This document shows, piece after piece, positions 7,203 through 15,385 of a stretch of 64,000 nucleotides of DNA. The position numbers and the translations under genes are program-made. The stretch is from contig NZ_JBHLWN010000027.1 of assembly GCF_042432825.1 (NCBI RefSeq), forward strand, positions 62,001 to 126,000, read 5' to 3'. Numbering within the stretch: position 1 is the first letter of the stretch; each line of letters starts with the position of its first letter. This DNA is from Gordoniibacillus chartarius. Its GTDB lineage: Bacteria; Bacillota; Bacilli; Paenibacillales; NBRC-103111. The notes beneath the pieces are model-generated. The model was not told the DNA's origin, did no database searches, and saw only the letters and a program-made list of their open reading frames with translations.

Positions 7203-9653
7203 TTATTGTTTGGCCGCGGGTGCGACCTCAACCGTCTCGAACAACTGGCGGCGTACCGTCTCGTTGTGAACGGTCTTCTTCCACGGGTCTTGAACGTGAG
7301 TAAGCGCCTCTTCGATGCGCGCGATCAACTGGCTGCGGTTTTCCTCATTCTCGACGACGGCACGGATGACCGTCTCCAGCCCGGCCCGCTCAATGAAGTC
7401 GCTTGTGCGCTCCAAATACTTTCCATTTTCCCGGTAATATTGAATAAATGCGCTTGAGATGGCGATCAGCTCTTCATCCGTTTTGACCTTGCTCAACAAG
7501 TCGGCTTTGCGCAGCTTTGTTCCGCCATTACCGCCGACATAGAGCTCCCAGCCGCCGTCGTTGCCGACGATGCCAAGATCCTTGATGCCCGATTCGGCGC
7601 AGTTACGCGGACAGCCGTTAACCGCCATCTTGAATTTGGCCGGCATATCGAGCCGCTCGAACCGCTTCTCCAGCTCGATGCCCATGGAGATCGAGTCCTG
7701 CGTGCCGAATCGGCAAAACATCGAGCCGACGCACGTCTTCACCGTCCGCAGCGCTTTGGCGTAGCCGTAGCCGGACGGCATGTCGAGCTCTGCCCAAATG
7801 TTCGGCAAGTCCGCTTTCGTCACACCGAGCAGGTCGATCCGCTGTCCGCCGGTAAGCTTCACCATTTTCACCTGGTACTTATCGGCAATGTCGGCGATCT
7901 TGCGAAGCTCTTTAGGGGACGTCACACCGCCGTACATGCGGGGAATGACGCTAAAAGTACCGTCTTTCTGAATGTTCGCATGCAGACGCTCGTTGACGAA
8001 CCGCGATTCCGGCTCATCTTCGTGCTCCGGCCATAGCATACCGAGGTAGTAGTTGATTGCAGGACGGCATTTCGAACAGCCTTCTTCCTCCTTCCAATGC
8101 AGCACATGCATCACTTCGCGCACATGCGTCAGGCGCTTGTCGCGGATGGCGGCAACGATCTCGTCACGGCTCAGGTCCGTGCAAGGGCAGATGCCTTCCT
8201 TCTTCGCCGCGCCGTGATAGCGGTCGCCGAGAACATACTGAAGAATTTGTTCGACAACCGGCTTGCAGCCGCCGCAGGAACGGGTCGCTCCGGTCGCCAT
8301 CTTCACTTCGTCGATCGTCGTGAAGCCATTCTCCCTTATGGCATGTGTAATCGTACCTTTCGTTACCCCATTGCAGCCGCAGACGATTTCGGCGTCGTCC
8401 ATCGCGGCGATCGACACGAGCTTCTTCTCCTTGCCGCAGCAGCCTCCGCCCCCGAACAGAGCCGCATGGATATCGGCGTCCATCAATGTGTTCGCCTTCA
8501 CCCATTTGGCGAGCTGCTGCGAATCGTCCGCATTTCCGTACAGAATGCCGCCGACAATTGCGCCGTCACGGAGAAGCACCTTCTTGTACGTGCGCTTCCA
8601 GCTGTCCTGCAGCTTTAGTACCGTATGTTCTTCCATCTCTTGGAACTCGCCGGCCGAGAACACGTCGACGCCGGATATTTTCAGCTTGGTTGCGACCGTC
8701 GAGCCTTCATACACTGCTTCCGCATCGCCCGCCAGCCGCTTCGCCAGAACGGCAGCCTGCTCGAACAGAGGGGCAACTAGACCATATACCGTCTCGCGGT
8801 GCTCGCAGCATTCACCGACCGCGTAGACGTCCGGGGCACTCGTCCGCAGGGAGTCGTCCACGAGAATGCCGCGGCGCACGGCAATGCCGCTCGCTGCTGC
8901 CGGTTCGACGTTAGCCTTGATCCCGGCGGCCATGACGACCAGCTGCGCCTCCAGCACCTCGCCGTTCTCGAACCGCAGTCCCTCGACGCGCGCGCCGCCG
9001 ATCAGCTCCGTCGTTTTGACCCCCATCCGAAATTTCAAGCCTTGCGCCTCCAGGTCCGCCTTGAGCATTTCCGCTGCGGTCGCGTCCAGCTGCCGCTCCA
9101 TGAGCGTATCCATTAAGTGCACGACAGTTACATCCATCCCTTTTCCTACGAGTCCTTTAGCTGCCTCAAGACCGAGCAGACCGCCGCCGATAACGGCCGC
9201 CTTGCGGTATGTCGCCGCCGCTTCCAGCATGATCTCGCAGTCGTGAATGTCACGGAAGCCGACGACGCCTTCTTTGTCCGCACCCGGGATCGGCAGGATG
9301 AACGGCCGCGAGCCCATTGCGAAGATCAGTGCATCATATGGCAACGGCTCGAGCCGATCCGTGTAGACGAGCTTGCGCTCGGTATCGGCTTGCGTCACGC
9401 GAACTCCGGTATGCAGCGTTATGCCGTTGTCCCGGTACCATTCCATGCTGTTCAAAATAATATCGTCAATCGTCTTGCTTCCTTCGAGCACATAGGATAG
9501 CTGAATCCGGTTGTAATTCGGATGCGGTTCGCCCCCGATCACGGTGATGTCGTAATCGTTCGTCAGCTTCAGCAGCTGCTCAATTACGCTGATCCCCGCC
9601 ATCCCGTTGCCGACAAGAACAAGACGCTTGCGGTCGGCAGATTTCCGATTCAT
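7203..9653 (-). CDS. nirB: NADH-dependent assimilatory-type nitrite reductase large subunit NirB
   Basis: This 816-residue enzyme reduces nitrite to ammonium in the cytoplasm. The domain order is complete. First comes an N-terminal FAD/NAD(P)H pyridine nucleotide-disulfide oxidoreductase domain (VLVGNGMAGISVIEQLL; AVIGGGLLGLEAAKGL). Next are BFD-like [2Fe-2S] segments (EIVCGCNGVTKGTI ... SCGGCKP; CPC ... GCSKCRP). Last is the siroheme/[4Fe-4S] domain with TCVGSMFCRFGTQDS and NGCPRNCAES. The start ATG has GGAGG nine bases upstream. A Fnr-type box centred 73 bases before the start and a TATAAT -10 exactly 32 bases from that centre indicate anaerobic induction. In Firmicutes this pair both detoxifies nitrite and recycles NADH. 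Confidence 0.95.
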   Translation of the reverse strand: MNRKSADRKRLVLVGNGMAGISVIEQLLKLTNDYDITVIGGEPHPNYNRIQLSYVLEGSKTIDDIILNSMEWYRDNGITLHTGVRVTQADTERKLVYTDRLEPLPYDALIFAMGSRPFILPIPGADKEGVVGFRDIHDCEIMLEAAATYRKAAVIGGGLLGLEAAKGLVGKGMDVTVVHLMDTLMERQLDATAAEMLKADLEAQGLKFRMGVKTTELIGGARVEGLRFENGEVLEAQLVVMAAGIKANVEPAAASGIAVRRGILVDDSLRTSAPDVYAVGECCEHRETVYGLVAPLFEQAAVLAKRLAGDAEAVYEGSTVATKLKISGVDVFSAGEFQEMEEHTVLKLQDSWKRTYKKVLLRDGAIVGGILYGNADDSQQLAKWVKANTLMDADIHAALFGGGGCCGKEKKLVSIAAMDDAEIVCGCNGVTKGTITHAIRENGFTTIDEVKMATGATRSCGGCKPVVEQILQYVLGDRYHGAAKKEGICPCTDLSRDEIVAAIRDKRLTHVREVMHVLHWKEEEGCSKCRPAINYYLGMLWPEHEDEPESRFVNERLHANIQKDGTFSVIPRMYGGVTSPKELRKIADIADKYQVKMVKLTGGQRIDLLGVTKADLPNIWAELDMPSGYGYAKALRTVKTCVGSMFCRFGTQDSISMGIELEKRFERLDMPAKFKMAVNGCPRNCAESGIKDLGIVGNDGGWELYVGGNGGTKLRKADLLSKVKTDEELIAISSAFIQYYRENGKYLERTSDFIERAGLETVIRAVVENEENRSQLIARIEEALTHVQDPWKKTVHNETVRRQLFETVEVAPAAKQ

Positions 9654-9691
9654 ATGTCATTCCTCCACTCGCTTTTGTTCTGCATGACCTT

Positions 9692-9734
9692 ATTATAGAG
9701 TTGAGCTCCCAAGGGAATAGTGAGATTTGTCATA
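9692..9734 (-). promoter_or_regulatory. nirBD promoter with Fnr-type box
   Basis: AGTGA-GATTTG-TCATA (9719-9734) is an Fnr-like box with two mismatches. A consensus TATAAT on the minus strand (plus-strand 9692-9697) lies 32 bases from the box centre, the spacing expected when the activator sits at -41.5. No good -35 is seen, as usual for such promoters. Confidence 0.7.
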
Positions 9735-9754
9735 ATACAAGGAAGAATCGTCTA

Positions 9755-9789
9755 TTGACATACTTAAACTATTTAATTAAACTATTTAA
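9755..9789 (+). promoter_or_regulatory. marR promoter with two tandem 13-bp repeats
   Basis: TTGACA at 9755-9760 is a consensus -35. It is followed by two exact head-to-tail copies of TTAAACTATTTAA (9764-9776 and 9777-9789), each close to palindromic (TTAAA...TTTAA). They cover the spacer and the -10, so they are a strong candidate operator for the adjacent MarR repressor. Confidence 0.65.
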
Positions 9790-9840
9790 ATATAAGGTTG
9801 TTTAAAATGTTTACAACTTAAGTAATGGGGTGAGAAAAGA

Positions 9841-10260
9841 ATGGATACTTTAACGCCGCGGTTTCACTCCGCTTTTCAGGAACTGCGACGCGGGGTCGAG
9901 ACCGAAATGTTTAAGAAAATGGAATCAACGATAACTGCCCCGCAAATGTACACGCTCTACTACATTAGTACGCGGGAGCAGTGCAGACTGTCGGAACTGG
10001 CGGAGAAGCTCGAAGTGAAACCTAGCGCCGTAACGGTTATGATCGACCGATTGGAGAAAGCCGGGTTCGTTACCCGGGTCGATGATCCCGCCGATCGAAG
10101 AGCAATCTTGGTGAAAATAACCGATCCCGGCAAGGAAGTCATGGATCGGGCCATCGAAGTGCGCAACCATATCGTCGGCTCATATTTGTCCCGGCTAAAG
10201 CCGGAAGAAGCTGAGCTCATCACAACCCTATTGGAGAAAATGGTAACCAAAACATCATGA
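9841..10260 (+). CDS. MarR-family transcriptional regulator
   Basis: The 139-residue winged-helix protein has the MarR layout: helix alpha1, the DNA-binding helix-turn-helix (LSELAEKLEVKPSAVTVMIDRLEKAGFV, about residues 54-81) and the wing DPADRRAILVKITDPGKE. It lacks a conserved single N-terminal sensor cysteine, so it is more likely ligand-responsive than an OhrR-type peroxide sensor. It starts after GGGGTGAG and is followed within 14 bases by a drug-exporter gene. The operator-like repeats in its promoter suggest it represses both. Confidence 0.88.
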   Translation: MDTLTPRFHSAFQELRRGVETEMFKKMESTITAPQMYTLYYISTREQCRLSELAEKLEVKPSAVTVMIDRLEKAGFVTRVDDPADRRAILVKITDPGKEVMDRAIEVRNHIVGSYLSRLKPEEAELITTLLEKMVTKTS

Positions 10261-10273
10261 AAGGGTGAAATCT

Positions 10274-11881
10274 GTGGAACACCTATCCCACAAACGAAAA
10301 TTATCGATCATGTTCGCCATCATTGCGGCCATGTTCTTCGCAGCGATCAACCAGACGCTGGTCAGTACCGCGATGCCGCGGATTATCGCCATTCTTGGCG
10401 GTATGGAGTATTACACTTGGGTTATCACCATCTATATGCTTACCTCAACGCTCGCAACGGTTCTTGTCGGGAAGCTGTCTGACATTTACGGGCGGAAGCC
10501 ATTTATCTTGGCGGGGATTGTATTTTTCATCATCGGTGCGTTCCTGTGCGGTTTCTCGAAAGACATTATTCAACTTATTACGTATCGGGGGATTCAGGGC
10601 GTCGGCGCCGGTATCATTATGTCATCCGCCTTCACCGCTGTCGGCGATTTGTTCGCGCCGCGGGAGCGGGGCAAATGGACCGGCGTCATGATGGCCGTCT
10701 TCGGCTTCTCCAGCGTGATCGGCCCGACGCTCGGCGGCTGGCTCGTCGACAACCTTGATTGGCACTGGCTGTTCTGGATCTTCCTGCCTTTGGGCATTGT
10801 CGCATTGGTCATGATCGTCGCGCTGTTCCCTAAAGTAGAGCGTAAAGCATCCGAATCCATCGACTATGCAGGCTCGTTGTTCCTGAGCTTGACTATTATT
10901 CCGCTGCTGCTTGGCTTCTCTTGGGCGGGCACCAAGTATGCTTGGGGTTCCGCACAAATTCTCGGATTGTTCGGCTCCGCTCTGCTGTTCGCCATCATCT
11001 TCATTATCGTCCAGATGAAAGCGAAGAGCCCGGTGCTGCCGTTGTCGTTGTTCCGCAACGATATTGTGACGATCTCGAATGTGGTCGGATTTCTAATGAA
11101 TGCCGGAATGATGGGCGCGCTTATTTATTTACCGTTTTTCGTACAGGGGGTTGAGGGGATTTCGCCTACGTATTCGGGCTATGTCACGATGCCGATGTCC
11201 ATCGCCATGGTCGTGCTTAGCGCCGTGACGGGCCGTCTGGTGACGAAGACGGGCAAGTACAAACGATACGCTGTCATCGGCATGCCGATCATGATCGCCG
11301 GAATGCTGATTATGGCCTATATGGACAGCATTTGGATGGCTGTAGCGGCGATGGTCGTATTCGGTACCGGCCTTGGCATCGGGATGCCGATTTTCTCGCT
11401 GGCTACCCAGAATGCCGTCAAGCCGACTGAGCTCGGCGTCGCTACAGCTTCGTCGCAGCTTTTCCGTAACCTTGGCGGTACAATTGGTATCGCCGTCATG
11501 GGGACGATCATGCAATCGGCTTTGGTGGGCAACATGAAGAACGCTATGGAATCCGGCTCCGGGTTCGATGTATCTAAGATCGATCCGGAAACGGCCAAGA
11601 AGCTGGCGCCCTTTCAAAATCCCGAGATGCTGCTCGACCAGCCTAGACTGCAGCAGCTGCTCGATACGATGCCGGCCAATGTCCAGCCGATTCTGCACAA
11701 CATGATCGAAACGCTGCGCAGCGCGCTCGCTTCATCTCTGACAACGGTGTTTCTCGCCGGAACCGCGCTTGTTGTCTTAGCTTTTGTGCTCACGCTCTTC
11801 CTGCGGGAAATTCCGCTCCGCACCTCGAACAAGATGGCGGAGCCGGAAACGGAAGCAAGCCCGAGCTTGGAAACAGCATGA
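10274..11881 (+). CDS. DHA2-family (EmrB/QacA-type) multidrug MFS exporter
   Basis: This protein of about 535 residues has the 14-helix layout of the DHA2 group, with motif A (GKLSDIYGRKPF) between helices 2 and 3 and the antiporter motif C (GPTLGGWLVDN) in helix 5. An extended loop lies before the last helix. I prefer the GTG at 10274 because AAGGGTGA then sits at normal spacing; the GTG at 10265 would leave almost none. It follows marR closely, so it is probably derepressed when MarR binds its ligand. Substrates cannot be read from sequence. Confidence 0.88.
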   Translation: MEHLSHKRKLSIMFAIIAAMFFAAINQTLVSTAMPRIIAILGGMEYYTWVITIYMLTSTLATVLVGKLSDIYGRKPFILAGIVFFIIGAFLCGFSKDIIQLITYRGIQGVGAGIIMSSAFTAVGDLFAPRERGKWTGVMMAVFGFSSVIGPTLGGWLVDNLDWHWLFWIFLPLGIVALVMIVALFPKVERKASESIDYAGSLFLSLTIIPLLLGFSWAGTKYAWGSAQILGLFGSALLFAIIFIIVQMKAKSPVLPLSLFRNDIVTISNVVGFLMNAGMMGALIYLPFFVQGVEGISPTYSGYVTMPMSIAMVVLSAVTGRLVTKTGKYKRYAVIGMPIMIAGMLIMAYMDSIWMAVAAMVVFGTGLGIGMPIFSLATQNAVKPTELGVATASSQLFRNLGGTIGIAVMGTIMQSALVGNMKNAMESGSGFDVSKIDPETAKKLAPFQNPEMLLDQPRLQQLLDTMPANVQPILHNMIETLRSALASSLTTVFLAGTALVVLAFVLTLFLREIPLRTSNKMAEPETEASPSLETA

Positions 11882-11918
11882 GCAAGGACATAACAACAAC
11901 AATCGTGAACTGCAGACA

Positions 11919-11960
11919 ACGAAACGGAGCCACGCAGTATGAAGCTGCGGGCTTCGTTTT
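11919..11960 (+). terminator. Terminator after the MFS exporter gene
   Basis: ACGAA...AGCC...GCAG pairs with CTGC...GGCTTCGT with a small bulge and is followed by TTTT. The fnr gene ends two bases further on from the other side, so the hairpin may serve both converging transcripts. Confidence 0.6.
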
Positions 11961-11961
11961 G

Positions 11962-12759
11962 TCATATCCGGCAAATCTCCGCCGGGCAAGCCGGGAACGT
12001 AGGACATTGGCAGATCGCCTTCAGCTCGCTCAGCGACCTCACGACAATGTGCCCGCTGCTCAAATCGATAATCCCGTCTTTCTTCAGATCGCTCAGCATA
12101 CGGTTGACGCTCTCCCGGGTCGCCCCGATGAAATCGGCCAGCTCCGTATTCGTCAGCTTGGTCATAATCCGAATGCCGTCCTTCGTCGCCATGCCATACG
12201 AGTTGCACAGCCGAATGAGCGTCGAAGCGAGCGCGCCCGGCTTGCCGAACAGCAGCAGGTCGCGGAACTTCGACTGCGTCGTCCGGTGCTGCAGCGCCAT
12301 CCACTTCGTGAAGGCTACGGCAAAGTCACCGTGACGGTATAGCAAAATTTCCAAGTCCTTCTCCTGAATAATGCCGAACTCCGCGTTTTCGATCACTTCC
12401 GCACTGTATCCGTACACCCCGTCACCCGACATGCCAAGCTCGCCGATCAAGTCACCGGCACGCAAAATCGACAGGTTTAACGTACGGCCTTCCTCCGTCG
12501 TCTTGGTAAGCTTAACGCGCCCCGACCGTACGAAGTACAGCTTGCCAGCCTCGTCGCCTTCCCATAACAGATGCGCCCCCGCCTCCACCTTGCGCCCGTA
12601 CATCAGGCCTTCAAGCAGCTTCATATGCTCTTCCGTAAAAAATGCCGCCGCTCCCCAGTGCCCCGCCTCTCCCCATACTGCCCCTGTACCTGCTCCACAG
12701 CCTTGCTTCGCTTGCCCATTTATCGTCATCGTTGTCCTTGTCATCGTTGTCCTTGTCAT
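11962..12759 (-). CDS. fnr: Crp/Fnr-family oxygen-sensing regulator (Fnr)
   Basis: This 265-residue regulator has an N-terminal cyclic-nucleotide-binding-like beta-roll (about residues 40-155), a dimer helix and a C-terminal winged helix (TNTELADFIGATRESVNRML). The C-terminus ends in a cysteine cluster, C250, C252, C258 and C263 (CQCPTFPACPAEIC). Bacillus Fnr also holds its [4Fe-4S] cluster by C-terminal cysteines, unlike the N-terminal ones of E. coli Fnr, although the spacing differs here. Two Fnr-type boxes lie upstream, so it probably controls itself. The N-terminal residues MTRTTMTRTTMTI come from an exact 15-bp tandem repeat. A ribosome binding site (AAGGGG) fits the first ATG. Confidence 0.88.
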   Translation of the reverse strand: MTRTTMTRTTMTINGQAKQGCGAGTGAVWGEAGHWGAAAFFTEEHMKLLEGLMYGRKVEAGAHLLWEGDEAGKLYFVRSGRVKLTKTTEEGRTLNLSILRAGDLIGELGMSGDGVYGYSAEVIENAEFGIIQEKDLEILLYRHGDFAVAFTKWMALQHRTTQSKFRDLLLFGKPGALASTLIRLCNSYGMATKDGIRIMTKLTNTELADFIGATRESVNRMLSDLKKDGIIDLSSGHIVVRSLSELKAICQCPTFPACPAEICRI

Positions 12760-12760
12760 C
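12731..12760. repeat. Exact 15-bp tandem repeat at the start of fnr
   Basis: The unit GTTGTCCTTGTCATC occurs twice in direct succession and partly on either side. Because the unit is a multiple of three and contains CAT, each copy adds an in-frame ATG start and five codons (MTRTT). Copy-number change would move or multiply the fnr start codon without breaking the frame. Confidence 0.75.
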
Positions 12761-12806
12761 GTTCATCGCCCCTTCGGTTCATCTTATGGCTTCATCATAC
12801 CGTGTC

Positions 12807-12822
12807 TGTGTTACTTCTCACA
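12807..12822 (-). promoter_or_regulatory. Fnr-type box 1 upstream of fnr
   Basis: TGTGT-TACTTC-TCACA matches the consensus with one mismatch and is centred 55 bases before the fnr start. TAAGAT lies about 32 bases nearer the gene. Confidence 0.6.
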
Positions 12823-12865
12823 TCGGGAGAACACCGGATTTTTGAATGAGGGAATCCCCTATGGC

Positions 12866-12881
12866 TGTAAGGTTTCTCACA
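12866..12881 (-). promoter_or_regulatory. Fnr-type box 2 upstream of fnr
   Basis: TGTAA-GGTTTC-TCACA matches with one mismatch, 59 bases (between five and six helical turns) beyond box 1. It could support autoregulation or act toward the divergent nreA. Confidence 0.5.
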
Positions 12882-13080
12882 CGGAGGCATCGGGGGATCC
12901 CCGCTCGCCTGTGATGATTATCCCTGCACCGCGGAATAGGGAATTCCCTGATGCTATAATCATGGCGCTCCCCGAATGCGAAAAACCCGCCGGCATTATA
13001 CAATAGAAACATAAAATCTACACCGGCCTCTTATTCTAGACATCGTCTACTTGAAGCTTCTAATGAAAGGAGGGTCAGCG

Positions 13081-13530
13081 ATGAGCGAGCTTGAACGTGC
13101 GATCGCGGTGGAGGTTGATTTGCTTCGAAGCGGAACGTCCAGCGACTACGCCGCTTATGCTGCCCCTATTCCAGGCGAACCTTTATGGCGTTGGCGCGGC
13201 ATGAGCGGCAGCATCAGCCAACGCACCGCTCTGCTGGCTGTTCGGCCCGGAAGAGGAATAGCCGGTGCCGTTATTAAAACCGGACGAACAATTGTCCTAG
13301 GACGGCACCGCAATGAAGCGGACCTGCGCAAAGAGGACGCTCTGCTGCTGGAGACGGAACGGCTCGTAGCGGCGGCCGCTGTGCCGGTAAACGTATCGGG
13401 AGTGACGCAGGGGCTGCTGCTCATTGCCTCGCGGGAGCCGCGGGACTATGACGCAGACGATATGATGCGCCTGAATGCCGCTGCGGAGGCCCTTGCCGCC
13501 ATGTCCGGCTCCCATAGCCCGATAAAATGA
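13081..13530 (+). CDS. nreA: GAF-domain protein, NreA-like nitrate sensor
   Basis: This 149-residue protein consists of a single GAF domain (GISGSISQRT..., AVRPGRGIAGAVIKTGRTIVL, VPVNVSGVTQGLLLIASR). Size and neighbourhood match NreA, the nitrate receptor that in Staphylococcus binds nitrate and restrains the NreB kinase. The ATG at 13081 has AAAGGAGGG at ideal spacing; earlier in-frame ATGs do not. It lies directly before a NarL-type regulator and a PAS histidine kinase, but a hairpin terminator separates it from them. Nitrate binding is inferred from family and context. Confidence 0.75.
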   Translation: MSELERAIAVEVDLLRSGTSSDYAAYAAPIPGEPLWRWRGMSGSISQRTALLAVRPGRGIAGAVIKTGRTIVLGRHRNEADLRKEDALLLETERLVAAAAVPVNVSGVTQGLLLIASREPRDYDADDMMRLNAAAEALAAMSGSHSPIK

Positions 13531-13559
13531 GTGGATCTCCTCGGAGGTTCATTTTTTTT
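13531..13559 (+). terminator. Terminator between nreA and nreC
   Basis: GGATCTCC and GGAGGTTC form a short hairpin, with two G-T pairs, directly after the nreA stop. Eight T residues follow (13552-13559), the typical intrinsic terminator layout. Confidence 0.6.
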
Positions 13560-13574
13560 GTGATATGATTCATA
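13559..13574 (+). promoter_or_regulatory. Fnr-like box just upstream of nreC
   Basis: TGTGA-TATGAT-TCATA matches the consensus with one mismatch. It begins at the last T of the terminator and is centred only 41 bases before the nreC start, too close for a class II promoter with a normal leader. It may repress, or be coincidental. Confidence 0.4.
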
Positions 13575-13607
13575 TTAAAGAAATTAAGTGAAACGGAGGA
13601 AATGACT

Positions 13608-14261
13608 TTGAAATTGTTAATTGTAGACGATCATTCGGTCGTTCGCTCCGGGATGGCGATGCTGTTGAACGGTAAGCATGACATCGAAGTCGTAGGGGAG
13701 GCGGCCGAAGGCGACGAGGCGATAGCCAAGGCGCTGGAGCTCAAGCCCGACATCGTGCTGATGGACCTAAGTATGCCCCACGGCAAAGATGGAATGGCAG
13801 CATCGAAGGAGCTGAAACAGCTCGCACCGGACATACACATTCTGATTCTTACGATGCACGATGACGACGAATATTTGTTCCGTGCGATTCAAGCCGGCGC
13901 TTCGGGCTATATTCTCAAGAGTGCACCGCACGATGAGCTGCTGACTGCCCTTCAAACCGTTGCGGCGGGTAATGCCTACTTGTACCCGACGGCAACGAAA
14001 CGGCTGATGAGCGAGTACCTGGACCGCTTGAAGAACGGAGATTCCGCCGCTCCAGTAGCGGAAACGCTGTCCGATCGGGAGAAGGAGATTTTGAGCTGGA
14101 CAGCCAAAGGGTATTCCAATAAGGAAATTGCCGAGCATCTGGTTATCAGCGTGAAGACGGTTGAGACTCACAAAGCGAATCTGATGGAGAAACTCGGCAT
14201 TAAGACCCGTCCGGACTTGATCAAATACGCTCTGAAGAAAGGACTGTTGCATTTTGACTAG
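13608..14261 (+). CDS. nreC: NarL/LuxR-family response regulator, NreC-like
   Basis: This response regulator of about 217 residues has a receiver domain with the phospho-acceptor aspartate in IVLMDLSMP, the switch residues T and K (LILTMHDD, ILKSAP), and a C-terminal LuxR helix-turn-helix (LSDREKEILSWTAKGYSNKEIAEHL..., VKTVETHKANLMEKL). I chose the TTG at 13608 because GGAGG is 8 bases upstream of it and only 2 bases from the ATG at 13602. It overlaps the kinase gene by 8 bases. Together with the kinase and the NreA-like protein it forms an Nre-type module that should activate nitrate and nitrite reduction genes. Confidence 0.85.
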   Translation: MKLLIVDDHSVVRSGMAMLLNGKHDIEVVGEAAEGDEAIAKALELKPDIVLMDLSMPHGKDGMAASKELKQLAPDIHILILTMHDDDEYLFRAIQAGASGYILKSAPHDELLTALQTVAAGNAYLYPTATKRLMSEYLDRLKNGDSAAPVAETLSDREKEILSWTAKGYSNKEIAEHLVISVKTVETHKANLMEKLGIKTRPDLIKYALKKGLLHFD

Positions 14262-15378
14262 TCAGCTGCCCGATTCACAGCAGATACAGCCGAACTCTGC
14301 GCCCAAGCTGATCGGCGATAATGTCACGCATTTGCTGCAGTGGCTGGACAAGGAGCCGATCGACGGACGGCTGCGCGAAGAGCTGAAGACGTCCTTGAAG
14401 CAGCTCGCCGACGTCAAATTTGCGCTGGACGAATCCTCCATTGTCGTTTTGACCGACAGCAGAGGACGCATCCAATATGTTAACGATAAATTTTGTGAAA
14501 TCTCCCGTTACTCCCGCGATGAGCTGATTGGTCAAGACCACCGCATTATTAATTCCGGATACCACGACAAAAGCTTTATGAAGGAGCTGTGGCAGACGAT
14601 TTCATCCGGGCAAGTATGGCGGGGCGATATTAAAAATAAAGCCAAAGACGGCTCCCCTTACTGGGTGAACACGACGATCGTGCCGTTTCTCGACGCAGAA
14701 GGGAAGCCCTATCAATATTTAGCCATTCGGAATGAGGTCACTCGACTTAAGCAGGTGGAGGAAGATTTGCAGCAGCTGATGATCGAGATGATGCACATCC
14801 AGGAGGAGGAACGGCGCCGCTTTTCCCGGGAGCTGCATGACGGCATCGGACAAAGTCTATTCTCGCTGCTCATTCAGTTCGACCGCATCCTTAGCGAAGA
14901 GCCGCGGGACGATCTGCAGAAGCTGCGCGGCGACGTGTCGAACATCATTGAAGATGTGCGCGGTCTCGCTTGGGAGCTTCGTCCTTCGGTGCTCGACGAT
15001 CTCGGTGTCGTCCCGGCCATCCGCACGTTCATCGATAACTACTCAAAGCATAACGGCATCCGCGTCTCCTTCGACAACGAGCTTCGCAAACGGCTCGGCG
15101 TGCAGAAGGAAACCGTCATCTACCGCGTCATTCAGGAAGCGCTCACCAATGTGGCCAAGTATGCGCAAACAGACGAAGCCGCTGTTCGCATAACGGACAG
15201 CGGCGATATCGTTGAAGTCCAAATTGTAGACGAGGGGCGCGGGTTTACACGGGAAACGAAGGGCAAGGGAGTCGGCTTGTCAAGCATGGAGGAGCGGGCT
15301 AAAGGCGTAAATGGCCAGCTGGAGGTGCAATCCAAGCCCGGGCAAGGAACGACCGTAACGCTGCGCATCGCGAAGTAG
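14254..15378 (+). CDS. nreB: PAS-domain sensor histidine kinase, NreB-like
   Basis: This 374-residue soluble kinase has a short N-terminal helix region, one PAS domain (about residues 60-165, with SRDELIGQDHRIINSGYHD as in Aer-type PAS domains), a HisKA_3 dimer domain with H195 in SRELHDGIGQS, and a C-terminal ATPase domain (VIQEALTNVAKYA, DEGRGF, GVGLSSMEERA). It starts with TTG inside the end of nreC. Staphylococcal NreB binds an oxygen-sensitive [4Fe-4S] cluster through four PAS cysteines. Here only one cysteine (C81) is present, so the oxygen cofactor must differ, perhaps flavin or heme, or NreA supplies the signal. Kinase assignment is firm and the NreB role is inferred from context. Confidence 0.82.
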   Translation: MTSQLPDSQQIQPNSAPKLIGDNVTHLLQWLDKEPIDGRLREELKTSLKQLADVKFALDESSIVVLTDSRGRIQYVNDKFCEISRYSRDELIGQDHRIINSGYHDKSFMKELWQTISSGQVWRGDIKNKAKDGSPYWVNTTIVPFLDAEGKPYQYLAIRNEVTRLKQVEEDLQQLMIEMMHIQEEERRRFSRELHDGIGQSLFSLLIQFDRILSEEPRDDLQKLRGDVSNIIEDVRGLAWELRPSVLDDLGVVPAIRTFIDNYSKHNGIRVSFDNELRKRLGVQKETVIYRVIQEALTNVAKYAQTDEAAVRITDSGDIVEVQIVDEGRGFTRETKGKGVGLSSMEERAKGVNGQLEVQSKPGQGTTVTLRIAK

Positions 15379-15385
15379 TCCCAAG

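Noticed and set aside
12910..12925. TGTGA-TGATTA-TCCCT as a third Fnr box near fnr/nreA
   Set aside because: Only one half matches; the other half has too many differences.
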